64,000 bases of DNA from Serripes groenlandicus (GCA_031761405.1 JASEVX010000007.1:34017677-34081676), one strand, 5' to 3'. Shown: positions 1 through 9,498, counted from the stretch's first letter. Made by a program: numbers and translations. The notes: a model not told the origin generated them from the letters alone.

Positions 1-163
1 TGTGGGAAAGTGACAATTGTAACTTTATAAGAATTTATAAAGATATCACAGTAGTCTTGGTGTCCACGTCAGTATCACACTTCAACTATTTTGAACTGTT
101 GCAAATTATGTACACTGACTCTAGGGGTATTGGATTGAAACTATGCACACATATTTGAGGTTG

Positions 164-380
164 TTAACCCCTTTCCACCTTCCGACACACTTTGACACAC
201 TTTGAAAAAATTATGGAAAAAGGGGGAAATTGCTTATTACGAGCGATTTCTTCTTTTTGCCACAATGTTTTCAACTCATTTCAATGATTATGCTTTCATT
301 TTAAGAGAATTTCCAGAATTTTTGTCTAGAAATTGTCAAAGCTATCTGCTATAGTTTTATTGTATGTTAGAAAGGTTTAA
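164..380 (+). mobile_element. TTAA element, old decayed copy
   Basis: Starts TTAACCCCTTTCCACC and ends AGAAAGGTTTAA. The internal hairpin is weakened (AAATTGCTTATTACGAGCGATTT). Confidence 0.7.
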
Positions 381-413
381 ATACTATCACTGATAAAATC
401 TGATCAAGTCTTC

Positions 414-643
414 TTAACCCTTTCCCTCATATAGACGCTTTCTGACGCCTCTGCAGCAGACAGCTTTTTGAAAACATAGTGACAAAAGAAGAAATTGCAC
501 AATACGTGCAATTTCTTCTTTTGTCACACTGTTTTCTACTTTTAGTCATAGGTTATCCATTCAATTATAGAGATTTTCCATTTTTTGACAAAATATGTTC
601 AAAGTCGTCTGCTGCAGGATTGTCGTATGAGGGAAAGGGTTAA
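414..643 (+). mobile_element. TTAA piggyBac-like MITE, young CCCTCATA copy (230 bp)
   Basis: TTAA at both ends, CCCTTTCCCTCATA and its inverse (TATGAGGGAAAGGG) as terminal inverted repeats, subterminal CTGCAGCAGAC / GTCGTCTGCTGCAG, hairpin near 470-535 with loop GCACAATACGTGC. No coding capacity, so it must be moved by a transposase encoded elsewhere. Shares its right TTAA with the next copy. Confidence 0.92.
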
Positions 644-859
644 CCCTTCCCCTCATACAAATCTACAACAGACGACTTTGAAAACGTCTAGACAAAAGAA
701 CAGAAAATCCCTTTAAATGAAAGAACATTAATTGAATAGAGTTGAAAGCATGGTGACAAAAGAAGAAATTGCTAGTTTTGAGCAATTTCTTCTTTTTTCG
801 CCATGTTTTCAAAAGCAGTGTGCTGCAGAGGTGTCGGAAACCGTCTATATCTTGGGTGG
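640..859 (-). mobile_element. TTAA element, opposite-strand copy sharing the TTAA at 640-643
   Basis: Left end TTAACCCTTCCCCTCATAC, hairpin at about 745-815, right end decayed at CTTGGGTGG. Confidence 0.75.
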
Positions 860-1135
860 TCTCGGGGATCTCCTCTCCATTATCTGTCCATATGTCTGTC
901 TGTTTGTCATGTTTTCATTTAGTGAATTATTGGAAGGTAATACATGTGTGCCTTCAACATTTCTTGCTGGATATAAAAAAATCTGGTAAAAGCATTCTAC
1001 CTATATCTCTGTAAGTACCAGGGGTATTGGCTTGATTCTTTGCACATGAACTTGAAGAAGAATGAAGAAGTTTCTCATTTTAGTCTTTATCAGGAAAAGT
1101 ATGAACATGTAAGCAATAAAGAAGTGATGGAATAA

Positions 1136-1586
1136 TTAACCCTTTCCCTCATATAGATGCTTTCTGACGCCTCTGCAGCTGACAGCTTTTTGAAAACATG
1201 GCAACAAAAGAAGAAATTGCTCAAAACAAGCAATTTTCTCCTTTTGTCACCATGTTTTCAACTCTATTTGATTATTGTACTTTCATTTAACCCTTTCCCT
1301 CATATAGATGCTTTCTGACGCCTCTGCAGCAGATGGCTTTTTGAAAACATTGTGACAAAAGAAGAAATTGCTTAAAACAAGCAATTTCTCCTTTTGCCAC
1401 AATGTTTTCCACTTTTAGTCATAGGTTATCCATTCAATTATAGAGATTTTCTATGTTTTGACAAAATATGTTCGAAGTTGTCTGCTGCAGAATTGTCGTA
1501 TGAGGGAAAGGGTTAAAAGGGAGTTTCCAAATTTGTTGGCTTTGTTTTCGTCTGCTGCAGATTTGTTGTATGTGGGAAAGAGTTAA
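1136..1586 (+). mobile_element. TTAA element split by a nested copy (outer)
   Basis: Left part 1136-1286 ends ...TACTTTCAT and right part 1517-1586 continues AAGGGAGTTTCC... to GGGAAAGAGTTAA. Removing the inner copy restores the usual order of internal sequence. Right end TATGTGGG belongs to the old subfamily while the left end is CCCTCATA, so the copy is mosaic. Confidence 0.85.
1287..1516 (+). mobile_element. TTAA MITE, young copy nested in 1136-1586 (230 bp)
   Basis: Both TTAAs intact (1287-1290, 1513-1516). Hairpin loop GCTTAAAACAAGC, a third paired variant of the loop-closing bases. Confidence 0.9.
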
Positions 1587-1618
1587 AACTTAAATAATGT
1601 AATTTGATTGTATTTCAG

Positions 1619-1696
1619 TAATCACCTCGGTAATAATAGCAAACTCTGTAGACAATGATCAGAAAGATAAGGACCAACTTCCAGAGGATATTGAAG
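1619..1696 (+). CDS. Coiled-coil gene, exon 1 of those seen
   Basis: 78 nt, phase 1/1 (begins with the last two bases of a split codon, ends with the first base of the next). The acceptor TTTCAG ends at 1618 and the donor is GTCAGT at 1697. It reads VITSVIIANS then an acidic stretch ending LPEDIE. It is less heptad-like than later exons and is probably a linker entering the coil. A TTAA element ends 33 bp upstream. This is the weakest-pattern exon, supported by its splice sites and its phase match to the next exon. Confidence 0.7.
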
Positions 1697-1904
1697 GTCA
1701 GTTATGATTATCAATTGAAAAGAGACATTGTCACAAACATTTTGCTATTAATTAGTCTTTGCAACACAGAGATCATATCAATTCTATAATAAAACATATT
1801 GTGTTTTATCCAAGCATGCAAATGAATTTTATTTTGCATTAATAAGGCTTTGAATTTGCTTGAATCTGATATACAGATAATTCATGCTTTTGCCGCACAG
1901 GACT

Positions 1905-2155
1905 TTTTAGCTCCTCTGATTTTCGAAGAAAAAAAGTTGGGCTATTGTGATACCCTTGGCATCGTCATGTGTCTGCGTCGTCACTTAACTTACCTCATAC
2001 CTCAAAAATGTTCAACATTTTCAAGTGAAACTTGGTAGACTTGTTCCTAGGAACAATACACATGTCTATACTAAGTCACATAACTCTGGCTTGAATAATT
2101 ATTCAGAAATGCATCAGACGAGCGTTGGCGTTTGCTCTGCAGCGCTTTTATTAAA
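1905..2155 (+). repeat. Dispersed AGCTC... repeat, decayed copy
   Basis: Begins TTAGCTCCTCTGATTTTCGA and ends near CAGACGAGCGTTGGCGTTTG; the same head and tail occur at 7919-8078, 33677-36582 and 53692-54830. Non-coding; the 62-codon frame in it is spurious. Confidence 0.55.
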
Positions 2156-2159
2156 ACAT

Positions 2160-2280
2160 TAAGAGTCCCTGCTTATGTTGGGTCATGGCAGAGTGCACTC
2201 TGGCAAAGCACATTTCAAGCGAAGTACTGTTTAGTTACCCAGGTATCTTGAATAAGTGTACAGTCATAATGTGTAATATC
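2160..2280 (+). mobile_element. SINE 3' part
   Basis: GGTCATGGCAGAGTGC, GGCAAAGCACATTTC and TTACCCAGGTATC match the middle block of the SINEs at 27297 and 49775. The tRNA-like head is missing. Confidence 0.55.
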
Positions 2281-2408
2281 CCCTTTTGCCACAATGTTTT
2301 CAACTGCTTTCAATAATTAAACTTGCATTCGTCAAGATTTTACACATTTTTGCCTTGATGTTTTCAAAGTTGTCTGATGCAGATTTGTTGTATGAGGGAA
2401 AGGGTTAA
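2281..2408 (+). mobile_element. TTAA element, right half only
   Basis: Starts in the hairpin's right arm (CCTTTTGCCACAATG) and ends TATGAGGGAAAGGGTTAA. Confidence 0.8.
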
Positions 2409-2593
2409 TTTACTGTATGCATGTATTTACAATAATTTTACGTAGCTGTTTCATGTGATTCTCTATCTAAGAATCACCTGATTTAAGAGGGTTTAAGGAA
2501 AAATGTGTGATAAAAGTTGTCTTAAAAAGAAACTGTTCATTACCAGAAGATTTTCTTTACAATGAGAATTGCTTCACTGAAAACTGAAAAGTA

Positions 2594-2946
2594 CAGGCAT
2601 TATTGAAAAAAAAATCATAAAACACAAACATCAGTCTGTGCAAAAGTAAATATTATAACCTGCTATAAATGTGAAAAGAACAGGCATTGTTGGAAACACT
2701 CATAAAACGCACTCTTCAAGCAGTGCAATAATAAATATAATAACCTGCTATAAATGTGAAAAAAAAACAGGCATTATTGAAAAAAAATCACAAAACACAA
2801 ACTTCAATCCGTGCAAAAGTAAATATTATAACCTGCTATAAATGTGAAAAGTACAGGCATTATTGATTTTTTTTTTCATAAAACAAATTTCAAGCCGTGC
2901 AATAGAAAATATTGTTACCTGCTATAATTGTGAAAAACCTCTATTA
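2594..2946 (+). repeat. 87-bp tandem repeat, four units, ending at an exon acceptor
   Basis: CAGGCATTATTG starts recur at 2594, 2681, 2768 and 2854; each unit ends CCTGCTATAAATGTGAAAA. The fifth junction is the real acceptor of exon 2 (ACAG-GCA at 2946-2952). Confidence 0.85.
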
Positions 2947-2949
2947 CAG

Positions 2950-2991
2950 GCAAACTCAAGGAAACACAGCAACAAATAGAAATTTACAAAA
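2950..2991 (+). CDS. Coiled-coil gene, exon 2 (42 nt, two heptads)
   Basis: Phase 1/1, 14 codons. Acceptor ATTACAG ends at 2949, donor GTGAGT at 2992. It reads G-KLKETQQQIEIYK. The exon start sequence ACAG-GCA also occurs at each junction of the 87-bp tandem repeat immediately upstream, so this acceptor has several look-alikes in front of it. Confidence 0.8.
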
Positions 2992-3077
2992 GTGAGTCTT
3001 TTATTTCATATTGTTTGAGCTCACTGGGCCGTGTCCCAGAAAGGTTATATTGACTCTCTGTTATTGGGTCAGCAACG

Positions 3078-3170
3078 TTAACCCTTTCCAAACTGTAAAT
3101 TCAATCATCGCATATTTAGCAAATGACTCGGACCTCTGCTGCAGTTTTATTGTGTGTGGGAAGGGGTTAA
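3078..3170. mobile_element. TTAA element, 93-bp deletion derivative
   Basis: TTAACCCTTTCC ... CTCTGCTGCAG ... TGTGGGAAGGGGTTAA; the hairpin is lost but both ends and TTAAs remain. Confidence 0.75.
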
Positions 3171-3348
3171 CGAAATGTTGACATTTTGCATTCATAGTTT
3201 ACTGGTAACTTAGCAACGAAACGCTGTGATGTAACTGCAAAATAGTTGAAAAACGTAAAACACCATACTAGTAAACATTGTAAGCCACTACAGTGAAGGG
3301 AAATACTAAGTCTAGTGTATAGATATATATATATCTTTTCCATTACAG

Positions 3349-3411
3349 CAAAGCTTGAAGAATCTGAAAACCAACTCAAACAGAGTGCAACAAGGGTAGA
3401 ACAGCTTCAGA
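3349..3411 (+). CDS. Coiled-coil gene, exon 3 (63 nt, three heptads)
   Basis: Phase 1/1, 21 codons. Acceptor CATTACAG ends at 3348 after a T-rich tract, donor GTAAGT at 3412. It reads T-KLEESENQLKQSATRVEQLQ, a classic heptad pattern with Leu/Val at core positions. A minus-strand open frame overlapping it is a shadow. Confidence 0.88.
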
Positions 3412-3556
3412 GTAAGTATTCTGTTATAACTGTATAGCTCATTCCATATTTTATGAGTCCTTATGGTTTGAAATTATGTGAAAACAAAAGTATCATATTA
3501 AAATTAAAAGTTAATTTCTGAAGTGGCATCTAATGTCTCTTGTAAAAGCAATGCAG

Positions 3557-3750
3557 TTAACCTTTTCTAGGTGCATTTTGATGCAGATGACTTTTGAAAA
3601 CTTTGCATGAGCAATTTCCCCATTTTCCAAAATGTTGTCAACTCTGTTCAATATTGGATTATACTTACATTTATTTCAAATTACCATATGTTTGTCTTGA
3701 CGTTTTCAAAGAAGTGTGCTGTAAATTTGTTCTATATGGGAAAGCGTTAA
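3557..3750 (+). mobile_element. TTAA element, old copy next to exon 4
   Basis: TTAA at both ends (right end GGGAAAGCGTTAA), hairpin decayed to one arm. Confidence 0.75.
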
Positions 3751-3775
3751 TGCTTCTTTGATACATTTATTACAG

Positions 3776-3838
3776 GGGAACTAGAGCATTCTAAGTTAGA
3801 GTCCTTACAGTATGTTGCAAGAATAACTACTTTAGAAG
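3776..3838 (+). CDS. Coiled-coil gene, exon 4 (63 nt)
   Basis: Phase 1/1, 21 codons. Acceptor TATTACAG ends at 3775, donor GTCAGT at 3839. It reads R-ELEHSKLESLQYVARITTLE. A TTAA element ends only 25 bp upstream, so the branch point probably lies within or at the edge of the transposon. Confidence 0.88.
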
Positions 3839-3904
3839 GTCAGTAATGCGTTTTATTTAATAGGAGGTTCAAAATAAGGCAGATTTCCTTTCCTGACAAC
3901 AATC

Positions 3905-4030
3905 CAGAGGTCTAGATAAGGGGGAGTAAACTGGTCCTTTTCCCACCAATATCTCTTATGACTCAACCAAACCCTAAGTTGTGGGTACTCCAAAGAATTG
4001 TCTCAGTGAGAAAATAGGGCTTAATTTGAA
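3905..4030 (+). repeat. Foldback repeat, left half
   Basis: TCTAGATAAGGGGGAGT head and AAGTTGTGGGTACTC stem match the complete copy at 6321-6498; the right arm is truncated. From here to 4360 I see only AT-rich intron. Confidence 0.55.
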
Positions 4031-4360
4031 AAAAGAAATCATGGACCAAAATTTTACCTCCTTATTTGTATCTCTGTCATAATTTGTGGTATATTGGTCT
4101 TTATGTGTCATTTCAATGTGATGGTTTATAAATTTGTTAAGCCTTTATCGTGAAATGTTGTTTTTTATTTATTTAATATTTTTTAATCATTATTTGATAT
4201 GAACTATTCTTTTACAGTGAAATGAAATTCCATAGCCAACTATTTAGCTGTGACTTTAAACTCATAAAACATGTTATATTCGATAAAAGTTAATTGCTTT
4301 GTGTGCAAAAATGGAAATACTTGATTTTACAGAAAACAATTAGGTTATTTTGACAGACAC

Positions 4361-4568
4361 TTAAGCCTTTCCCTCATATTGAGGAGATCTGATGCCTCTA
4401 CTGCAGAACTGCATATGCATTTTGAAAACAATGTAGGTAAAGCAGTTCTCCTTAGAATCAATGATTTCAACTCTGTATCAAATCATTCTTCAAATTTTTC
4501 CAGATATCACAATTATTAATTCAGATATTTTCAAAGCAGATAAATATTGTGTGAGATAAACAGTTTAA
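4361..4568 (+). mobile_element. TTAA element, heavily decayed copy
   Basis: TTAAGCCTTTCCCTCATATTGAGG start, TGTGTGAGATAAACAGTTTAA end, central hairpin largely lost. Confidence 0.55.
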
Positions 4569-4864
4569 ATTGCTTAGTTTGCAAGAAGTCTTAAAAACAA
4601 AACCAAACAAATAAGGTGATCATATGTCCATGATTTTCTTTTTGAATTTTCTTTTTGTTGTATAATTGATATTGTTTTTGTTGCATGCAAATATTTTCAC
4701 CAAATAGTTTCCAACTCCATAACTGATATGCTACTTTAAACATTGTGTCAAAAGTAATCATTAATGGACCCTTTCTCACAAACAGCAAATCTGCAGCTGC
4801 CAACTTTGCAAATATATGAGCAAAAATATGTAAAACGTCTACAAATGAGACTGTAACTATTGAA

Positions 4865-5094
4865 TTAACCCTTTCCCTCATATAAACGCTTTCGGACGCC
4901 TCTGCAGCAGACAGCTTTTGGAAAACATAGTGACAAAAGAAGAAATTGCACAAAACGTGCAATTTATCCTTTTGCCACAATGTTTTCCACTTTTAGTCAT
5001 AGGTTATTCATTCAATTATGGAGATTTTCTATGTTTTGACAAAATACGTTCAAAGTCGTCTGCTGCAGAATTGCCGTATGAGGGAAAGGGTTAA
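4865..5094 (+). mobile_element. TTAA MITE, young copy (230 bp)
   Basis: Complete ends and TTAAs. Hairpin 4920-4986 with loop GCACAAAACGTGC. Its minus-strand translation gives a spurious 129-codon frame. Confidence 0.92.
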
Positions 5095-5196
5095 GTTGCA
5101 ACACTTTGTGGCAATAATAAGCAATTTAGCCACACTGTTTCCAACAATACCGCTGCAGATATATCAAAATGCATCCACATGGGGGAAAAGGGTTAA
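5091..5196. mobile_element. TTAA element remnant sharing the TTAA at 5091
   Basis: Short derivative with a decayed hairpin (GTGGCAATAATAAGCAATTT), CTGCAGAT and GGGGGAAAAGGGTTAA. Confidence 0.6.
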
Positions 5197-5272
5197 TTTT
5201 ATATTGTCAAATGTTATGTATCTTTGTAAAAGAATTCAAATGTTTTCAAATGTTTTCATATCAGCTGAAAGG

Positions 5273-5511
5273 TTAACCCTAACCCACATACAGACATTTT
5301 CTGATGCCTCTGCAACAGAGGACTTTTGAAAACATTGTGGCGATGTGGAAATTGCTCTTTATGAGCAAATTATGACCAATTTCTCCTTTTGCCACAATGT
5401 TTAACATCTATTCAATAATTAAACTCTCATTCTTTTACACTTTCCATAAATTTGCCTGGATGTTTTTAAAGTTGTCTGCTTCAGAATTGTTGTATGTGGA
5501 AAAAAGGTTAA
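5273..5511 (+). mobile_element. TTAA element, old copy
   Basis: TTAACCCTAACCCACATACAG start, GTATGTGGAAAAAAGGTTAA end, hairpin present with a duplicated ATGAGCAAATT/ATGACCAATTT arm. Confidence 0.78.
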
Positions 5512-5764
5512 GAAAATCCCACTCAGATCGCTGTTTGTACAAAGAGAGCACCAATGTATTACGATTTTTCTGCTGTAATGTGTATTTGAGACACGCATCA
5601 CCAAAACTAACCTTTGGGAGTTTATAACCATCAAAAATTAGGATCAATCTTCACATTTACATAATGTGTTTAGGATCTCAGAATTTTTCAATTATCCCAG
5701 AATCTTCAGGAGAATAATTATGACTATTTGCAGACTGTGAAAGTTTTATGCCATTTTCAACATT

Positions 5765-6170
5765 ATTTCAGTTATATCATGGTGACAGTTCACTTATTCA
5801 TGATCCCTGGGTTAACAGATCAGCACTTGCCCAAGGGGACTCAACCATGACCGTTGGGATGCTGCAAAAGTCTAGAAGCATTACGTGAAAAGGATAAATT
5901 GATGAAGATGATAAATTTTCTCCTTTTTCCCTTAATGTTTTCAACACTGAATTATTCCCATGCCTCAATAATTTTTTCAAAAGTGATGAGGGCTATTAAT
6001 CCAGCAGTCATGGTTTCAAACCCGACTCAGCCATTCATTCGCTCCCATGATCGACAAAAGTCAATGTGACAAGTGTCATTCGTCTTCCACCAATGGGCCA
6101 AATAGTATTATGGGAAGGTAACCAGTTTCCTAGGAAGAATGTTGTGTTGAGTACTGGTATCAGAAAGCTC
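5765..6170 (-). mobile_element. SINE, antisense, interrupted by a TTAA-element fragment
   Basis: Reverse-strand order of SINE blocks: ATCATGGTGACAG, GATCCCTGGGTTAAC, CTTGCCCAAGGGGACTC, then at 6000-6030 CAGTCATGGTTTCAAACC, a B-box-like inverse. Between them, about 5865-5985, lies a decayed TTAA-element hairpin fragment. Confidence 0.5.
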
Positions 6171-6320
6171 CGAAGAACATATCATATTACTGAATTATCG
6201 TTGAAAATGGTGTTATACTCAAATCAATGAACACAAAATTAATTTATAGCACCAAATATATACAAAAATAGTAAAATTTCTTTGCTGAGTTGTTTTAAAT
6301 ACTGACAAGCATATAGAGGA

Positions 6321-6498
6321 CTAGATAAGGAGGAGTGAAGTGGTCTTTTCCATCCATATCTCCCTAATGACTCCACTAAAACCTATGTTGTGGGTACTCA
6401 AAAGAATCATCTTGGTGAGACGATTCTTTTGAGAACACACAACATAGGGTTTGAAGGTCAAAAATGATTTGGGGATGTAAGATACTCTTCTTATCTAG
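6321..6498. mobile_element. Foldback (inverted-repeat) element, complete (178 bp)
   Basis: Ends CTAGATAAGGAGGAGT and, inverted, ACTCTTCTTATCTAG. The central stem pairs AACCTATGTTGTGGGTACTC with GAGAACACACAACATAGGG around the loop near 6400-6425. Related partial copies lie at 3905, about 13925 and 46235-46345. Confidence 0.75.
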
Positions 6499-6678
6499 AG
6501 CTCTGAGCATATCTAAATTATTTACAGGCAAAGGTTGGTTTTCATAAAGTTATAATGTGGATTATTTTATGTTTTGATTTTTGAAAAGCATGCTATTGTA
6601 TAATTTCAATTCAAGGGTGAGGCTTTCTTCGTTTTGCTTGTTTTATTTGATTATTTTAATTTCTCTTATGTTACACAG

Positions 6679-6744
6679 ATAAGTTACAGCTCTCAGAATT
6701 GCATATGAACCAAATGGTGGAAAATACTCTAGATGGCTTACGAC
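6679..6744 (+). CDS. Coiled-coil gene, exon 5 (66 nt)
   Basis: Phase 1/1, 22 codons, one codon longer than the 63-nt module. Acceptor TTACACAG ends at 6678, donor GTGAGT at 6745. It reads D-KLQLSELHMNQMVENTLDGLR. The extra codon would shift the heptad register by one, a possible coil stutter. Confidence 0.87.
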
Positions 6745-6792
6745 GTGAGTTAAAGACTCGTTTAGGACGGGAATAATTAGATCTTGATTAAC

Positions 6793-6838
6793 TAACCCTT
6801 TCCCATATATGTACACATTGTGACTCCTCTGCAAAAGT
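6793..6838 (+). mobile_element. TTAA-element left end fused to another repeat
   Basis: CTAACCCTTTCCCATATATG to CTCCTCTGCA, then an abrupt switch to the GGCCTGATTTGAAAAT repeat. Confidence 0.5.
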
Positions 6839-7300
6839 ATAGGCCTGATTTGAAAATAAAATTGAAAAAAAGTTCCTTCGGTGATCCAAAAAAATGGCCA
6901 CCAGCAGTATATATATATATAGTGTAAACTTAAAAAGTCTCCTTGTTCAAAACAACACTGGACATATTTCTTCCAAAATGACGGTTATCATTATCGTACG
7001 GTGAATTCGTTCTTGCATAATACATGATCCCCCATTTTCTTTGGATAATTTTATAGCTTAGAGGTTATTCTTTTCAATGATATAGGGTGTTCTACCTGAG
7101 AAATGCTTCGAAAGTGTGACAATTGAGGGTTAAAACTGGTTAATTTACATGGAAACAAAGAAGGAATTTATTTGGTGTATTGTGACCTATATAGTGAAAA
7201 CTTTAAAAATCTACTTGTCCAAACATAACGGCCTGATTTTAAAATAATTTGGCACAAATGTTCCTTGGGTGACTCTCTTCCAAGATTGTTGAAATGATTA
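6839..7300 (+). repeat. GGCCTGATTTGAAAAT dispersed repeat, fragments
   Basis: GGCCTGATTTGAAAATAAAA at 6842 and GGCCTGATTTTAAAATAATT at 7230 with GTTCCTTGGGTGA; the same block is at 62836-62880. No coding signal. Confidence 0.55.
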
Positions 7301-7472
7301 CAATATGTTGATAAACATAACTTTCTTGTTTTCCTTGTCTGCATAGAGTAAGAACATTGAAAAACTATGTGACTTCTATTAAATCATGTGAGTGATTTAC
7401 AACCATCAGGATCCTCTTGTTTATATTCAAATTGCACTGTCAACCTGATTAGATGAAATAGAAATGCAGCAG

Positions 7473-7683
7473 TTAACCCTTTGCCGCATACAACAAATCT
7501 GCTGCAGACAACTTTGAAAATAAGTAGGCAAACATATGGAAACTCTCTATCAATGACAGTTTTATTATTGAATAAAGTTGAAAACATTGTGGCAATAGGA
7601 GAAATTGCTCAAAACAAGCAATTTCTCCTTTTGTCACAATGTTTTCAAAAGTTGTCTGCGTCTACAAGTGGGAAAAGGCTTAA
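7473..7683 (-). mobile_element. TTAA element, old CCCACATA-type copy
   Basis: TTAACCCTTTGCCGCATAC start, hairpin GCTCAAAACAAGC, end GTGGGAAAAGGCTTAA. Confidence 0.82.
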
Positions 7684-7918
7684 GGACCAAAATAGTTAGG
7701 AAGTAACCTAATGCAGGGGGTAATTTATGTTTCCACTATTTGTGAAAATATATTGTATTTTAATTATAATTTCGTCCATGCAAAATCACTTCCTGAAGGT
7801 ATACCAGAAAGTTACCCATTTAATGATACAGCTTCATGTTTAATTATATATGCAGAAGACAATATTTTTAAACATAATTCTTAAACATCAAAAATTGTCA
7901 GTTTCAGGGATTTTATTA

Positions 7919-8078
7919 GCTCGACTTTTGAAAAAAACGAGAGCTATTGTCATGACCCTGGCGTGGTCGGCGGCTGCGGCGGCGTGGTCGTCCGGTTAAA
8001 GTTTTTTGTTTAGCTCATTTTTTATTTTTTTTCTCCCTATCAGACGAGCGTCTGTGCCGTACGCGGTGCTCTTGTTTA
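7919..8078 (+). repeat. AGCTCGAC...CTTGTTT dispersed repeat, short copy
   Basis: Head AGCTCGACTTTTGAAAAAAA and tail CAGACGAGCGTCTG...GGTGCTCTTGTTT with an internal GGCG-rich microduplication. Confidence 0.65.
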
Positions 8079-8095
8079 CATTAATATAATTTTGT

Positions 8096-8313
8096 TTAAC
8101 CCTGTCTCACATACACCAAATCTGCAGCAGACAACATTGAAAAAACATCTGCTGATAAATGTAGTTAATCTCTATATAAATGAAAGTATTATTTATTGAA
8201 TAAAAATGAAAAAACATTGTGGCAAAAGGAGAATGTTCTCCTTTTATTACATTTTTTTCAAAACTCCTGTGCTGCAGATGCGCACCATACTTCTGCAAGT
8301 GGGAAAGAGTTAA
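8096..8313 (-). mobile_element. TTAA element, old copy
   Basis: TTAACCCTGTCTCACATACACC start, GTGGGAAAGAGTTAA end; the hairpin is shortened to GGAGAATGTTCTCC. Confidence 0.8.
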
Positions 8314-8647
8314 TTACAAATGTAGCATTTGGAAAATTCTCATAACTGCTCTGAAATACATTTATCCAATTGATACCTTTTATAAACAACTTTTGATGAT
8401 TCAGCAGCAGACGATTTTTGTAAACATTGTGGGAAAGAGAGATTGACAAGAGAGTGCTCAAAATGACCAATACATGTATTTGCTTATCACACTTTGTTTT
8501 TAATTCTGTTCAAAACACATCTGATTTTGCAGACGGTAATAAATCTTGCTCAGACCTTATAAATTCAGACAATTATTAGATTTGTCTATCAGATAAATCA
8601 TTAAGTAATTAATATTGTATTATTATTTGTTTTTTGTATTTTTCCAG

Positions 8648-8710
8648 AACAAAATACAGAGAGTGTTAAGCAAGTGAGTTCCTCCAATGATCTGATGATA
8701 ACTCTCCAAG
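8648..8710 (+). CDS. Coiled-coil gene, exon 6 (63 nt)
   Basis: Phase 1/1, 21 codons. Acceptor TTTTTCCAG ends at 8647, donor GTATGT at 8711. It reads Q-QNTESVKQVSSSNDLMITLQ, Ser/Gln-rich and weaker as a coil. Just inside the next intron a truncated TTAA-element end (TTACCCTTTTCCCAC, from 8716) begins 6 bp after the exon. Confidence 0.85.
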
Positions 8711-8811
8711 GTATGTTACCCTTTTCCCACAAACAACAAAAAGCGCCTATGAGGGCCTATGCTCTATTGGTATGGTTCTTTGGTCATTTTCAATCCAGAG
8801 CATGTATGTAT

Positions 8812-9300
8812 GGTGAAGATCGGATAGTAAATGGAGGTTCTTTTGTGTTCAAAAGCTGTATTATAGCAATTTTGACAATTTCAAGGGCCATAATCCAGTC
8901 TTGCATTGGCGGATCTGGCTGGTTTGCGAAAGGAACCGAGCTCTCATCAATATTCAACTACTATCTAAGTTTGGTGAAGATTGGATAGTAAATGGAGGCT
9001 CTATTGTGTTCACAAGCTGTATTATAGCAATTTTGACAATTTCAAGGGCCATAATCCAGTCATACAAGGGCACATCTGGCTGGTTTTCAAAAGGAACCAA
9101 GCTCTCATCAATATTTAACTACTATCTAAGTTTGGTGAAGATCAGATAGTAAATGGAAGCTCTATTGTGTTCACAAGCTCTATTATAGCAATTTTGACAA
9201 TTCCAAGGGCCATAATCCAGTCTTGCATGGGCAGATCTGGCTGGTTTGCGAAAGGAACCGAGCTCTCATGGATATCTAACTACTGTATAAGTTTGATTGA
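8812..9300 (+). repeat. 161-bp tandem repeat, three units
   Basis: GGTGAAGATYRGATAGTAAATG starts recur at 8812, 8973 and 9134; units share GACAATTTCAAGGGCCATAA and GGAACCGAGCTCTC. Open frames across it (up to 104 codons) repeat with the unit and start at arbitrary ATGs; treated as non-coding. Confidence 0.85.
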
Positions 9301-9410
9301 GATACAATCAAAACTGAAGACTGTATTGCGTTCACAAGCAATTGTTTACGCACGGACGACGGAGACCACACCACGGCATAAGCTCTTCTGGCCTTTGGCC
9401 AGTAGAGCTA

Positions 9411-9472
9411 AAAAGGAGAAATTGCTCCTTGGGCCGCAATGTTTTTAAAAGTTGTCTTCTGCAGAGGTGTCA
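9411..9472 (-). mobile_element. TTAA-element fragment (hairpin to subterminal repeat)
   Basis: AAAAGGAGAAATTGCTCC, CGCAATGTTTTTAAAAG and TCTGCAGAGGTGTCAG. Confidence 0.6.
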
Positions 9473-9498
9473 GACCTTCATAGAACTTAATATAGTTC

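Noticed and set aside
4591..4980. 129-codon minus-strand frame.
   Set aside because: Its N-terminal half is the TTAA element at 4865-5094 on the opposite strand; the rest is AT-rich intron.
8674..9448. Three overlapping frames (82-104 codons) as a small gene.
   Set aside because: They fall in the 161-bp tandem repeat; frames shift between units and the first overlaps the real exon 6.
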